From CAWVWD01 sp965662365 (GTDB lineage: Bacteria > Bacteroidota > Bacteroidia > Chitinophagales > Saprospiraceae), in the NCBI GenBank assembly GCA_965662365.1, contig CBFIHR010000005.1, positions 46,026 through 110,025 of the forward strand: 64,000 nt of DNA, written 5' to 3'. Shown one piece after another: positions 18,244-27,017 of the stretch; position 1 is the stretch's first letter; each line of letters begins with the position of its first letter. Position numbers and translations under genes: made by a program. The notes under the pieces are model-generated. The model was not told where the DNA came from. It saw only the letters and a program-made list of their open reading frames with translations, and searched no databases.

Positions 18244-19905
18244 TTACCACCGATAAATATACACTAAACCGTCCCAAGCTGTTACCGCTACGACCTTTGC
18301 TTCCGGGTGAATTGCACAGGCAATCACACCAAAATCTGGTAGAGGCGTTCCAGCGACTTTCTCACCTGTTTTTGAATTGTAGATGTATAAGATATTTTCA
18401 TTCGTCACGCCTGCAAAATACGCTTCCTCGATGGTCCAACCACCAAACAAATGCCGATTCATTGTATCGTCTAGCGAACCAAAAAAAGCGGCAGTTTTGA
18501 CTGGCAAACGATTTTTTAAATGAACCGTTTCCGTAGATTCTAAATTGACGGACTGATGGTTGTAATATTTTTGATTATTCGTCATTGGTGTACTTTTTAT
18601 AGGTTTAAAGGACGGAACCTCAAAGTAAGTCGATGGATTTGGATTCGGGATTCGGATGTTATTTTGCTTCATATTAGTATGAAAATATCGACCATCTTTT
18701 GTAAAACCAAATCGGTTAAATCCGTGCATTTTATTTCCTTCTAACTCACCGGTTATTTGCCAATTATCGGTCTTCCAAATCATCACTTTATCAGCTGTAA
18801 AATAACCGCCAGTAGCCAAAAATTTTCCATCGGGTGAAAATGCTAATCGCATCGGTGGCTCGGTATAAAACGAACTATTATTAATCGGTGCTTTCGTTGT
18901 CCAGTCAAACTGTTCCGCTCGATTTGCAAAATTACCGACCGTCAAAATCGTTTGACCGTCCGGATGCAAATCCATCGCTGTTCGAGCAGGAATATATAAA
19001 TTCGTCATTTTATCCTTTTCCCAATCCAAATGCCAAACATAAAAAGGGGAAATTGCCAACGCACTGGTTTGATTCGGTAAAACTTGTAGCTGAATCAGCC
19101 AATCAGGAACGGATTGCGACCACAAAACTTTTTTGGTTCTTAAATGAATCCGCTGCACATAGCCCGTCCAACCCGAAATCAAAATTTCTCGGTCATTATT
19201 AATAAAAGCCATACTTTGAACGGTCGAAGGTACATCGTATTTGGTCGTTGTTTGGTTGTCCCAATCAATGAGATGTAGCGAATTATTAAAACCAATGGCC
19301 AAATATTTATTGTCACTCGAAAAACAAACCGCTTCGCCACGTTCATTTTGAATAATTGGTAATCTCATCTGTTTGCCCGTTTTCAAATCCCACATTCGGT
19401 AAAGGCCTTTAATGTCGGTCGCTGCTCCAAATCGGCCATTTGGCGAAATTGCAACCGCCATGACCCAACCGATTTTTGTCGCCAATTTTTTTTGTATTTT
19501 TCCTGTTGGAAAATCCAGCAACCAGACATTTCCAGCATCTGTACCGACCAGCAACCGATTCGTTTCTTGATGAATGGCCAAGGCTCGAACTGGATTCGTG
19601 GACGTATATTTGGCTTCCAAATCAAAGAATTTTCCCCAGATTCGTTCGCCCGTTTGTTGGTCAAAACAACCGACATAATTGTAACCGCCCACGACAACAT
19701 ATTTGCCGTCAGGCGAATAGACCGCACTCCAGCTACGGTGCGGAATCGCAAACTTACTACAACCCAAAACCTGCTCTAATGCCATCGTATCCGCACCTTG
19801 AGCTAACGTTCCTGTCGCACGCTTTGCCGTAATTGGAGCAATATAATCTTGTGTAAAAGCCGAAAAACTACAACAGAGTAATATTAAAAATGTGAAAAAT
19901 TTCAT
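18244..19905 (-). CDS. Secreted WD40-repeat protein
   Basis: The 553-residue protein has a signal peptide (residues 1-19, ending SAFTQ). Repeated blades follow with WD40/YVTN-like cores: YSPDGKYVVVGG, ISPNGRFGAATD, FSSDNKYLAIGF, FSPDGKFLATGG. The final blade is IHPEAKVVAVTAWDGLVYIYRW. It should form a beta-propeller located outside the cytoplasmic membrane. The ligand is unknown. No T9SS sorting domain or enzyme domain is seen. It is monocistronic and divergent from the RRM gene. Confidence 0.85.
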   Translation of the reverse strand: MKFFTFLILLCCSFSAFTQDYIAPITAKRATGTLAQGADTMALEQVLGCSKFAIPHRSWSAVYSPDGKYVVVGGYNYVGCFDQQTGERIWGKFFDLEAKYTSTNPVRALAIHQETNRLLVGTDAGNVWLLDFPTGKIQKKLATKIGWVMAVAISPNGRFGAATDIKGLYRMWDLKTGKQMRLPIIQNERGEAVCFSSDNKYLAIGFNNSLHLIDWDNQTTTKYDVPSTVQSMAFINNDREILISGWTGYVQRIHLRTKKVLWSQSVPDWLIQLQVLPNQTSALAISPFYVWHLDWEKDKMTNLYIPARTAMDLHPDGQTILTVGNFANRAEQFDWTTKAPINNSSFYTEPPMRLAFSPDGKFLATGGYFTADKVMIWKTDNWQITGELEGNKMHGFNRFGFTKDGRYFHTNMKQNNIRIPNPNPSTYFEVPSFKPIKSTPMTNNQKYYNHQSVNLESTETVHLKNRLPVKTAAFFGSLDDTMNRHLFGGWTIEEAYFAGVTNENILYIYNSKTGEKVAGTPLPDFGVIACAIHPEAKVVAVTAWDGLVYIYRW

Positions 19906-20065
19906 TGATTTCGTTGTTTTTTAGTTGATTCGAAAACTTACTATTTAATAATCATTCTTCGCTATAAAGATGCTTGTTGTTAAATATATGGTGTGAAAGT
20001 TAAGGTTTACTACGATTGAAATAATCACAAAAAAGCATAAAACACAATTTATAGAATAAATGTCC

Positions 20066-20073
20066 TACCTTTG
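20066..20073 (+). promoter_or_regulatory. -7 promoter element of the RRM gene
   Basis: TACCTTTG matches TAnnTTTG and lies 30 nt upstream of the ATG at 20104. It overlaps the in-frame upstream start at 20071, which argues that the downstream ATG is the true start. Confidence 0.55.
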
Positions 20074-20103
20074 CATTTTCGCAATATCTTCAATAGAAAC
20101 AGC

Positions 20104-20358
20104 ATGAATATTTTTATAAAAAAGTTAAGTTACGATACGACAGAAGCCACACTTAGAGCCGCTTTTGAGCCATTCGGAAAAGTCAAAAGTTGTAATATCA
20201 TCATGGATGCTGCTGCCGGTCGCTCCAAAGGTTTTGGCTTCGTAGAAATGCCCGACAAAAAGAAAGCCGCTAAAGCTATCGCTGCTTTGCATAAATCAAA
20301 ATTAGATGGCAAAACCATTATGGTGAAGGAATCGAAATCGAAACGAAGCGAGGATTAA
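20104..20358 (+). CDS. RRM-domain RNA-binding protein
   Basis: This 84-residue single RNA recognition motif protein has RNP2 at residues 2-7 (NIFIKKL) and RNP1 at about 42-49 (KGFGFVEM). It ends in a basic tail (KESKSKRSED). Such single-RRM proteins are common in cyanobacteria and Bacteroidota and bind single-stranded RNA; their targets are generally unknown. Starting at 20104 rather than the upstream 20071 removes 11 non-conserved residues and places the start after the promoter. A strong terminator follows. Confidence 0.92.
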   Translation: MNIFIKKLSYDTTEATLRAAFEPFGKVKSCNIIMDAAAGRSKGFGFVEMPDKKKAAKAIAALHKSKLDGKTIMVKESKSKRSED

Positions 20359-20376
20359 TGTTTTTGAGTAGCATTG

Positions 20377-20410
20377 AAAAAGCGACTTTGGCGTTCCGAA
20401 GTCGCTTTTT
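20377..20410 (+). terminator. Terminator of the RRM gene
   Basis: AAAAAGCGACTT (20377-20388) pairs perfectly with AAGTCGCTTTTT (20399-20410), followed by more T residues. Confidence 0.85.
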
Positions 20411-20417
20411 TTAATAA

Positions 20418-20503
20418 AAAACCCCGTTGGAGTTTTAATCCAAACGGGGTTTTCATTCATAACCCGAAGGGGTTTTATTATTAACATCGAGCATCGCCCG
20501 ATG
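20418..20503. repeat. Terminator-like hairpin cluster downstream of thrS
   Basis: Three further hairpins follow the RRM terminator. AAAACCCCGTTGG pairs with CCAAACGGGGTTTT (20418-20453, one bulge, T-runs in both directions, a likely thrS terminator). AACCC/GGGTT lies at 20461-20474. CATCG/CGATG lies at 20492-20503. With the previous terminator this makes four hairpins in about 127 bp between convergent genes. Confidence 0.7.
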
Positions 20504-20515
20504 AGTCACATCATG

Positions 20516-22444
20516 CTACTCAGCCAATTCCTTAAAGAAGCTCACAAACTCCTCAATCGTCATCGCACCCTTATCACCATCACCTTGTACACGAACGGAA
20601 ACCTTACCATCAGCCGCTTCCTGCTCACCGACAATCAACATCAAAGGAATACGTTTCACTTCTGCATCACGGATTTTACGACCGATTTTTTCGCTTCTAT
20701 CGTCGATATAACCACGAATATCGTGAGCCGCCAAAGTCGCTTCGACTTCTTTTGCGTAATCCATAAAGCGGTCAGAAATTGGTAGAATCGCAAACTGTTC
20801 AGGTGTCAACCAAAGCGGGAATTTACCGTTACAATGCTCAATCAAAACCCCAATAAAACGCTCCATCGAACCAAACGGTGCACGGTGAATCATCACCGGT
20901 CGATGCGTTTGATTATCTGAGCCGATATATTCCAACTCAAAACGTTCTGGCAAATTATAATCTACCTGAATCGTTCCCAACTGCCAAGAACGACCCAAAG
21001 CATCTTTGATCATAAAGTCTAACTTTGGCCCATAAAATGCCGCTTCGCCGTATTCCGTTACGGTTTTCATACCGACTTCCTTAGTCGCTTCGATGATAGC
21101 ATTTTCCGCTTTTTCCCAGTTTTCGTCCGAACCAATGTACTTGCTTCTGTCCTCTTTATCACGTAATGAAATTTGAGCTGTGTAATTATCGTACCCCATT
21201 TTTTCCAAAATATAAGTCGTCAAATCCAATACTTGTAAAAACTCATCTTTCAATTGATCAGGCGTACAGAAAATGTGGGCATCATCTTGCGTAAAGCCAC
21301 GCACACGAGTCAAACCGTGTAACTCACCACTTTGCTCATAGCGATAAACCGTTCCAAACTCCGCAAAACGCACGGGTAATTCTTTGTAAGAACGAGGACG
21401 ATGACCGTAAATTTCGCAGTGATGCGGACAGTTCATCGGTTTTAATAAAAATTCTTCGCCGTCTTTTGGCGTATTAATCGGCTGAAAACTATCTGCACCA
21501 TATTTTTCATAATGACCAGAGGTTACATACAGTTCTTTCTTACCAATATGCGGAGTCATTACAGGTTGATATCCTCTTTTGACTTGTTCTTCTTTTAAAA
21601 AGTTTTCTAAGCGAGAACGCAAAGCCGTTCCTTTCGGCAACCAAATCGGCAAACCTGCACCAACTTTTTCAGAAAACATAAAGAGTTCTAACTCCTTTCC
21701 TAATTTTCTGTGGTCTCGTTTTTTTGCCTCTTCTAACATAAACAAGTACTCCTTCAATTCCTTCGCTTTTGGGAAAGAAACCGCAGTAATACGAGTCAAT
21801 TGCTGATTATTTTCATCACCTCGCCAATACACGCCACCGACTTTCATCAATTTTACTGCTTTGATAATTTTGGTATTCGGAATGTGTGGCCCTTTACACA
21901 AATCGGTAAAGTTGCCTTGTGTATAAAACGTGATGTCGCCATCTTCTAAACCTTCCAATAATTCTAATTTGAAATCGTCGTTCTTCTCGGTGAAGTACGC
22001 AATCGCATCTGCTTTTGATACTTCTTTGCGAATGTAGTCGTTTTTCTGACGAGCCAATTCCAACATTTTCGCTTCGATTTTCGGAAAATCGGCATCGCTT
22101 ATGGTTTTATCACCAGTGTCAATATCGTAATAAAACCCAGTTTCAATCGCAGGTCCAATTCCGAATTTCACATTGCCATAACCGTAAATTTCTTCTAAGG
22201 CTTCCGCCAATAAGTGAGCCGAAGAGTGCCAAAAGGTTTGTCTTCCGTCTTTGTCGTTCCAGGTCAATAACTGCACCTGTGAATCGCTTGTAATTGCTCG
22301 GTCAGCATCCCAAACTTCCCCATTGACTTTTCCAGCCAGAACATTTCTTGCCAATCCGCTACTAATGGATTGTGCAATTTCCATCGAAGTAATTCCACTT
22401 TCGTACTGACGAACGCTGCCGTCAGGTAGTGTAATGTTAATCAT
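20516..22444 (-). CDS. thrS: Threonyl-tRNA synthetase
   Basis: This 642-residue class II synthetase charges tRNA-Thr. Domains in order are an N-terminal TGS domain (residues 1-60), the editing/SAD domain (HSSAHLLAEAL; later a Cys in FTDLCKGPH) and the catalytic core. The core shows the zinc-site Cys in MNCPHHCEIY, motif 2 TRVRGFTQDDAHIF and motif 3 HRAPFGSMERF. The C-terminal anticodon-binding domain ends the protein. Length is normal and all key motifs are intact. A GTTGCGAGTTACG-type repeat sits directly before its ATG. Confidence 0.97.
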   Translation of the reverse strand: MINITLPDGSVRQYESGITSMEIAQSISSGLARNVLAGKVNGEVWDADRAITSDSQVQLLTWNDKDGRQTFWHSSAHLLAEALEEIYGYGNVKFGIGPAIETGFYYDIDTGDKTISDADFPKIEAKMLELARQKNDYIRKEVSKADAIAYFTEKNDDFKLELLEGLEDGDITFYTQGNFTDLCKGPHIPNTKIIKAVKLMKVGGVYWRGDENNQQLTRITAVSFPKAKELKEYLFMLEEAKKRDHRKLGKELELFMFSEKVGAGLPIWLPKGTALRSRLENFLKEEQVKRGYQPVMTPHIGKKELYVTSGHYEKYGADSFQPINTPKDGEEFLLKPMNCPHHCEIYGHRPRSYKELPVRFAEFGTVYRYEQSGELHGLTRVRGFTQDDAHIFCTPDQLKDEFLQVLDLTTYILEKMGYDNYTAQISLRDKEDRSKYIGSDENWEKAENAIIEATKEVGMKTVTEYGEAAFYGPKLDFMIKDALGRSWQLGTIQVDYNLPERFELEYIGSDNQTHRPVMIHRAPFGSMERFIGVLIEHCNGKFPLWLTPEQFAILPISDRFMDYAKEVEATLAAHDIRGYIDDRSEKIGRKIRDAEVKRIPLMLIVGEQEAADGKVSVRVQGDGDKGAMTIEEFVSFFKELAE

Positions 22445-22446
22445 GA

Positions 22447-22480
22447 TTTACGAGTTGCGAGTTACGGGTTTCGAGTTGCG
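22447..22480. repeat. GTTGCGAGTTACG-word repeat upstream of thrS
   Basis: Four variants of the word CGAGTTGCG/GAGTTACGG follow one another within 34 bp immediately before the thrS start codon (minus strand). The same word family forms the palindrome ahead of uvrC at 15788-15897. Confidence 0.65.
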
Positions 22481-22576
22481 GATTTGACGTTCTTACGTGC
22501 TTTTCCCTCTGTAGCTCTTTACCGTTTTACTCTTTATTAAAAAATATCCCAACAATACGAGAGTTGAGATTTTGTT

Positions 22577-22640
22577 AATGTTTGAACGTTCGATTGTTTC
22601 ATTGTTTGATTGTTATTAAACAGTCGAACGTTTGAACATT
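22577..22640. repeat. Long imperfect palindrome (TTTGAACGTTC-word type)
   Basis: The left arm (22577-22599) and the reverse complement of the right arm (22618-22640) agree at 20 of 23 positions. Additional GAACAATTGAACATT words extend to 22655. It lies in the gap between thrS and the unknown secreted protein gene, about 130 bp upstream of thrS. Confidence 0.75.
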
Positions 22641-22741
22641 GGAACAATTGAACATTTTTGGCGAAAATACGATAAGTTAATTTTTAGGACAAATGTTTTG
22701 GTTTGGTATTTTTGTTTACCTTAGAAAAAGAAGCGACAAAA

Positions 22742-23479
22742 TCATTGTTGCTTTCGTTGATAATATAGCGGTAAGATATCTTTACCGTGTCGATACCGAT
22801 CTTCACAATTCGCAATATCGCCTTGAAATCGAATTGATTTAGGAACAACGAATCTGAAAATCCCTTTTCCTTTTGCCATTTTTGATAATTTTTTGACGAC
22901 TTTTTTATCTTGTTGCTCATAAAGTTTGTCAATAATGACGCATTGTTCTCGATAGCTGTAAGTTGCATCGAATTTTTTGGCAGCTTCGCCAATAACCAAA
23001 CTATCCGATGAATAGACGTTATACAAGCCCGAATAAACATCGTTAAAAACGGCTTGATTGCCTTGTTGTGCAAACTCTAATAAGTCAGCGTTACGAATGA
23101 CAAAAGTAGCGACAAACCAATTTTCTGTATTAGCAAACTGGCCAGAAACAATCGCTGCAATTCCGGCCCATTGAAACTCGTGTCCTTTCTGTTTTCTCCA
23201 TGTGTCAAACCATTTATAAAAATCTCTACGTTGTTGAATCGTCGTATAAGCGTCGTAGCCATTTTCTTGTTTGAGGTGGAATTTATTGGCATTTTGCCAT
23301 TGTTCCGTATTGCGTTTTCGGTCTTTTTTGAGCCAATTTCCTTGTTTTAAAACCGTTTGTCCAGTCGCCTTTTTGTAGGATTTTAGATTTTTCCACTCTT
23401 GTGCAGTTGCAGCAATGGAAATTATAAACGTAAAAATTAATAAAAAAACACGTTTGATGATTGTCGTATAAATAGTCAT
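22742..23479 (-). CDS. Secreted protein of unknown function
   Basis: The 245-residue product has a signal peptide (residues 1-26, ending AATAQ). The mature part is rich in aromatic and charged residues (EWKNLKSYKKATGQ, RDFYKWFDTWRKQKGHEFQW, DILPLYYQRKQQ). I recognise no family. It contains one late cysteine pair region (CVIIDK, ANCEDRY). It ends about 300 bp before thrS and lies 42 bp downstream of the tetR-type gene on the same strand, so the two could be cotranscribed. Confidence 0.75.
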   Translation of the reverse strand: MTIYTTIIKRVFLLIFTFIISIAATAQEWKNLKSYKKATGQTVLKQGNWLKKDRKRNTEQWQNANKFHLKQENGYDAYTTIQQRRDFYKWFDTWRKQKGHEFQWAGIAAIVSGQFANTENWFVATFVIRNADLLEFAQQGNQAVFNDVYSGLYNVYSSDSLVIGEAAKKFDATYSYREQCVIIDKLYEQQDKKVVKKLSKMAKGKGIFRFVVPKSIRFQGDIANCEDRYRHGKDILPLYYQRKQQ

Positions 23480-23521
23480 GAGTTTTTAACCAAAAGAAAA
23501 GCATTTGGTTCGAGGTATTTG

Positions 23522-24163
23522 TTAGTAAAAGCGTCCAAACGGTTCCTCCATCAACTCCAAAAACTCCTGTTTTCCAGCTTCCGTTAAATACGGAAACAAG
23601 ATAGATAATAAAATAGTCGCTTGCGTTTCGACATATTTTGAGTCCGTGATGTTTTCTCGGTATAAATGCGAAGCGTATAACCAGGTATTGCTAAAATCAA
23701 TCATTCGTTTGATCAAAAATTGTCGTTCGTTGGGATAGTTTTCGGGTTGTAATAACTGATTGTTTTCCAATGTTTTAAATACAAAGTGATAACCATTTTC
23801 TCGGTCTTGACGCACTTGCTCGAAATGCGTTCTAATATTGTCATTAATAGATAAAAGATAATACAAATCTGTCCAAAAAAAGCGATAATCGACCATTCTT
23901 ATCATACTTGAAGTCGCATCTTCTTTTATCTTTTTTAAGGTGATTATTGTGGTATCTAATTGTTGAACTCGCTTATCAAAAACTGCTACCATTTCAAAAT
24001 ACAAGGCTTTCAAAATATCTTCTCGCTTTTTGTAATGATAATTTAAATTGCCCGAACTGATGTTGAGTTTTTGGGCAATCATTCTTATCGTTACTTGGCT
24101 GTAGCCAAATTTGTTGAATAACATTCTCGAAGTATCTAAGATATTTTTTTTGGTATTTTTCAT
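23522..24163 (-). CDS. TetR/AcrR family transcriptional regulator
   Basis: The 213-residue protein has an N-terminal TetR-type helix-turn-helix (about residues 8-52: ILDTSRMLFNKFGYSQVTIR, IAQKLNISSGNLNYHYKKRE). A helical ligand-binding domain follows. It is divergent from an alpha/beta hydrolase gene. The 64-bp region between them carries two identical 15-bp direct repeats that are good candidates for its operator. Such regulators usually repress themselves and the divergent gene until a small lipophilic ligand binds; that is inference here. Confidence 0.9.
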   Translation of the reverse strand: MKNTKKNILDTSRMLFNKFGYSQVTIRMIAQKLNISSGNLNYHYKKREDILKALYFEMVAVFDKRVQQLDTTIITLKKIKEDATSSMIRMVDYRFFWTDLYYLLSINDNIRTHFEQVRQDRENGYHFVFKTLENNQLLQPENYPNERQFLIKRMIDFSNTWLYASHLYRENITDSKYVETQATILLSILFPYLTEAGKQEFLELMEEPFGRFY

Positions 24164-24174
24164 CTTTTTAATTG

Positions 24175-24217
24175 GTAAACTTGTCCTAATTAATAATTAT
24201 TAGTAAACTTGTCCTAA
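24175..24217. promoter_or_regulatory. Paired 15-bp direct repeats, candidate TetR operator
   Basis: GTAAACTTGTCCTAA occurs exactly twice, at 24175-24189 and 24203-24217, 28 bp apart start to start. The repeats lie in the short intergenic region between the divergent regulator and hydrolase genes. The second copy ends 11 bp before the hydrolase ATG. Confidence 0.65.
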
Positions 24218-24227
24218 AATTACAAAA

Positions 24228-25085
24228 ATGGAAGCATACTTTAAATCAGAAGCGGGAAAAAAAGCTATTTTAAGTTTATACGACCAAAAATTAGCGGAAC
24301 TCAATATTGATTATCAATATAAAATAGTCGATACGAGTTTTGGGAAAACTAATATTATCACTACGGGAAAACCGACAAATCCGCCCTTAATTATCGTTCA
24401 CGGTTCAAACGGCTGTGCACCGATAGGCATTGAGAGTTATCCGAATTTAAGTCAGCAATATCAAGTATTTGCGGTCGATGTTTTATCACAACCGAACAAA
24501 AGTGATGGCACAAGATTGAGTATGAAAGACGATTCTTACGGCAAATGGATAAATGAAGTGATTGATAAATTAGGCCTGAATGAAGTGGTTTTAGCAGGTT
24601 TTTCGCTTGGTGGTTTGATTATTTTAAAAACCTTAATTCATAATGGAAGTAAGGTCAAAGAAGCGTTTTTAGCTGCACCCGCTTACATTGTCAATGGCAA
24701 TCCGTTGAAAGCCTTATTCAAAATGTTTATTCCAATGAAACGATATATGCGGACTAAAAATCCAAAATTGGTAGAACAAGTCGTGGGCGAATTATTTACG
24801 GATAAAGACGAGTTTGCCATCAAATATTTATCACAAGTATTTTTACATTTTGAAATGGATTTTACACCAGTTCCGGTCATGACAAAAGCAGAAGCTGCCA
24901 AAATCAAAACGCCAATTACCTTGTTTGCGGCTAAAAAAGATTTGATGTTTCCAGGTGAAAAAATGCTCAAACGAGCGTCAAAATTATTACCAACCCTCAA
25001 AAAAATAGTGTTATTAGAAAACTCTAAACACGTACAAAATCGAGCAGATAATGCGTTGATCGAGGATTTGATACTAAAAAAGTAG
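24228..25085 (+). CDS. Alpha/beta hydrolase
   Basis: The 285-residue cytoplasmic protein has an alpha/beta-hydrolase fold. The oxyanion region is HGSNGCAPIG, the nucleophile elbow GFSLGG carries the catalytic Ser near residue 126, and the catalytic His is probably in ENSKHVQNRAD near the C-terminus. LFAAKKDLMFPGE, near residue 240, contains the probable acidic residue. There is no signal peptide. Substrate is unknown. Divergence from a TetR regulator suggests induction by a small hydrophobic compound, possibly its own substrate. Confidence 0.88.
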   Translation: MEAYFKSEAGKKAILSLYDQKLAELNIDYQYKIVDTSFGKTNIITTGKPTNPPLIIVHGSNGCAPIGIESYPNLSQQYQVFAVDVLSQPNKSDGTRLSMKDDSYGKWINEVIDKLGLNEVVLAGFSLGGLIILKTLIHNGSKVKEAFLAAPAYIVNGNPLKALFKMFIPMKRYMRTKNPKLVEQVVGELFTDKDEFAIKYLSQVFLHFEMDFTPVPVMTKAEAAKIKTPITLFAAKKDLMFPGEKMLKRASKLLPTLKKIVLLENSKHVQNRADNALIEDLILKK

Positions 25086-25478
25086 ATTGTTTGATTTTAA
25101 ATTATACTTGTCATTGTTTTTTTAAAAGTTCTTAAGTAATCGGTCATACTTATTGAAGACCGATTCTTTAATCAAAAAAAGAGCTAGTTTCAATTATGCT
25201 TTTTTAAATTAAATTCGGAAAAAAGCGTTGTTTTGCCCTCATTTTACAGCTTTATAGCACGTTTTAAAACGAAATAATCAGAAAATTTCCATAAACTTTA
25301 TTAAAATAGTCATCTTTGAAATTTCGGAGATGACTATTTTTATGATTGGCTTAAAGGCTAAGTAGTCACTTATAAACTGTCTATAAATATACGGCTTCAT
25401 TCTTGTGATTTTGCAACATTTAGAGTTGAGTAATCGTAGTTTTATTTCAAGTATTCACACATCAATTAAATTATAAGT
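25086..25478. other. Gap with two hairpins downstream of the hydrolase
   Basis: This gap of 393 bp contains AATCGGTC/GACCGATT (25138-25165), a probable hydrolase terminator. A stronger hairpin, AAAATAGTCATCT/AGATGACTATTTT (25303-25340), is followed by a T-run. No gene is seen between them, and no exact -7 element ahead of the next gene. Confidence 0.55.
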
Positions 25479-26999
25479 ATGATTCAATTAAAAGATTGCA
25501 TCTTGATAAGTGTATTGTGCAGTATGTTACTTTATACAAGTTGTCAAGATCCGGAGCTTATTGACGTATCGCCTGTGTATGCGATACCTTTAATTAATTC
25601 TTCGATGTCGATTCAAGACGTATTAGACCGAACGAACACTGGTAATCTTATTCAAGTTGACGGAGATAATTTTATTACAGTTGAATATAGTCAAGAGGTA
25701 TTAGGGCTTGATACTGTAAACTTAGTCACTGTCCCAGGTTTTTCAATTCCACAATTAACGACAACACAAGTGATTCCGACACCTTTTCCGTCTGACGTAG
25801 ATATTGATATTATCACGGTCAAGAATGGTAAAATGTTTATTAATTTTGAATCGAACTCGCCTAATGATATTACGGTCACGCTGGATTTTCCGAGTATTAA
25901 AAAAAATGGAAACAATCTTCAATATACGATGAACATCGCTAACCCAAATGGTATAGTTCCTTTGGTATATGAAGATTCTTTTGATTTAGCGACCTATCGT
26001 TTTTCATTTGATAATGATAATTTTCAATCAAATTATACGGCAACAGATGATTTGACAGGCTTGCCAGTTGTGCTGTCTAATTTCTTTTTAGACTTTCCGA
26101 GTATTGATCATTCGTACATAGAAGGGTATTTTGGTCAGCAGAGTTTTATGTTACAGACTCAAGAATTAGCGTTAGAATTATTAGAGCAGTGGGTAAGTGG
26201 TCAGGTAACATTTACGGATCCTCGAATTCTTTTGAGATTTGAAAATTCGTATGGTTTTCCAATGCGAATAAACTTTGATACTCTGCAAGTAGTAACTCGT
26301 GATGCGGGTTATATTGATGTACAAGCGAACGGATTTAATGGTGGGAAGGACTTAAACTATCCGGCTTTGAATAATGTCGGTGGTGCAGAGTCAACGGATG
26401 TGATGATTGATAAAAATAATTCTAATATTGTTACTGTTCTTGAGCAAGTGCCTTATGGCTTACGCTATCAGTTTAGCGGTACTGCGAATCCTAATGGGGA
26501 TCAGAATCTTAAAGGATTTACAACGGATGAAAGTAATATTGTGATTCAAGTTATTGCTGAGTTGCCGATGGAGGGTGCTGTTAAAAACTTTGCGTTGATT
26601 GATACGTTCGGATTGGATTTGACAGGTAACGCGATTCCGGAAGGGGAAGCTGAGTTCAAAATTATTACAGATAATGGTTTTCCATTGGATATTGATTTGC
26701 AATGTTATTTTTTAGATGATTTTGGAAATGCAGTAGATTCGTTATTTATTGGTTCTGATGTGAGTTTAATACAAGCAGCGCCGATTGATGCGAATGGAAG
26801 AGTGACCGAATCTTTTGAAACGATCACTTTTGTTGACGTGACGAGCGAGCGGGTTAATGCGATTAGAAATCAGGTCAAAAGCATTGCTTTATTAGGTCGT
26901 TTTAATTCTACTAACAATGGTAGTACGCCAATCAAATTATATGCTGATTATGATTTGAACGTAAGAATTGGTGTGAAAGTAAAACCTGTTATTGACTAA
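25479..26999 (+). CDS. Large hypothetical lipoprotein
   Basis: The 506-residue protein has a lipoprotein signal with lipobox LYTSC, putting the lipidated Cys near residue 22. The mature part is beta-rich, with segments such as ITVTLDFPSIKKNG and IRFENSYGFPMRINF-like strands. It looks like tandem immunoglobulin-like or sandwich domains, but I recognise no named family. It is followed after 18 bp by a DUF5723 barrel gene, so the two form an operon. A surface or periplasmic lipoprotein working with the barrel is a reasonable inference. Confidence 0.75.
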   Translation: MIQLKDCILISVLCSMLLYTSCQDPELIDVSPVYAIPLINSSMSIQDVLDRTNTGNLIQVDGDNFITVEYSQEVLGLDTVNLVTVPGFSIPQLTTTQVIPTPFPSDVDIDIITVKNGKMFINFESNSPNDITVTLDFPSIKKNGNNLQYTMNIANPNGIVPLVYEDSFDLATYRFSFDNDNFQSNYTATDDLTGLPVVLSNFFLDFPSIDHSYIEGYFGQQSFMLQTQELALELLEQWVSGQVTFTDPRILLRFENSYGFPMRINFDTLQVVTRDAGYIDVQANGFNGGKDLNYPALNNVGGAESTDVMIDKNNSNIVTVLEQVPYGLRYQFSGTANPNGDQNLKGFTTDESNIVIQVIAELPMEGAVKNFALIDTFGLDLTGNAIPEGEAEFKIITDNGFPLDIDLQCYFLDDFGNAVDSLFIGSDVSLIQAAPIDANGRVTESFETITFVDVTSERVNAIRNQVKSIALLGRFNSTNNGSTPIKLYADYDLNVRIGVKVKPVID

Positions 27000-27017
27000 A
27001 AATCAAAATAAAAATCA

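Noticed and set aside
22684..23073. Minus-strand frame of 129 codons
   Set aside because: It overlaps most of the unknown secreted protein gene in another frame, and it has no signal, domain or independent context.
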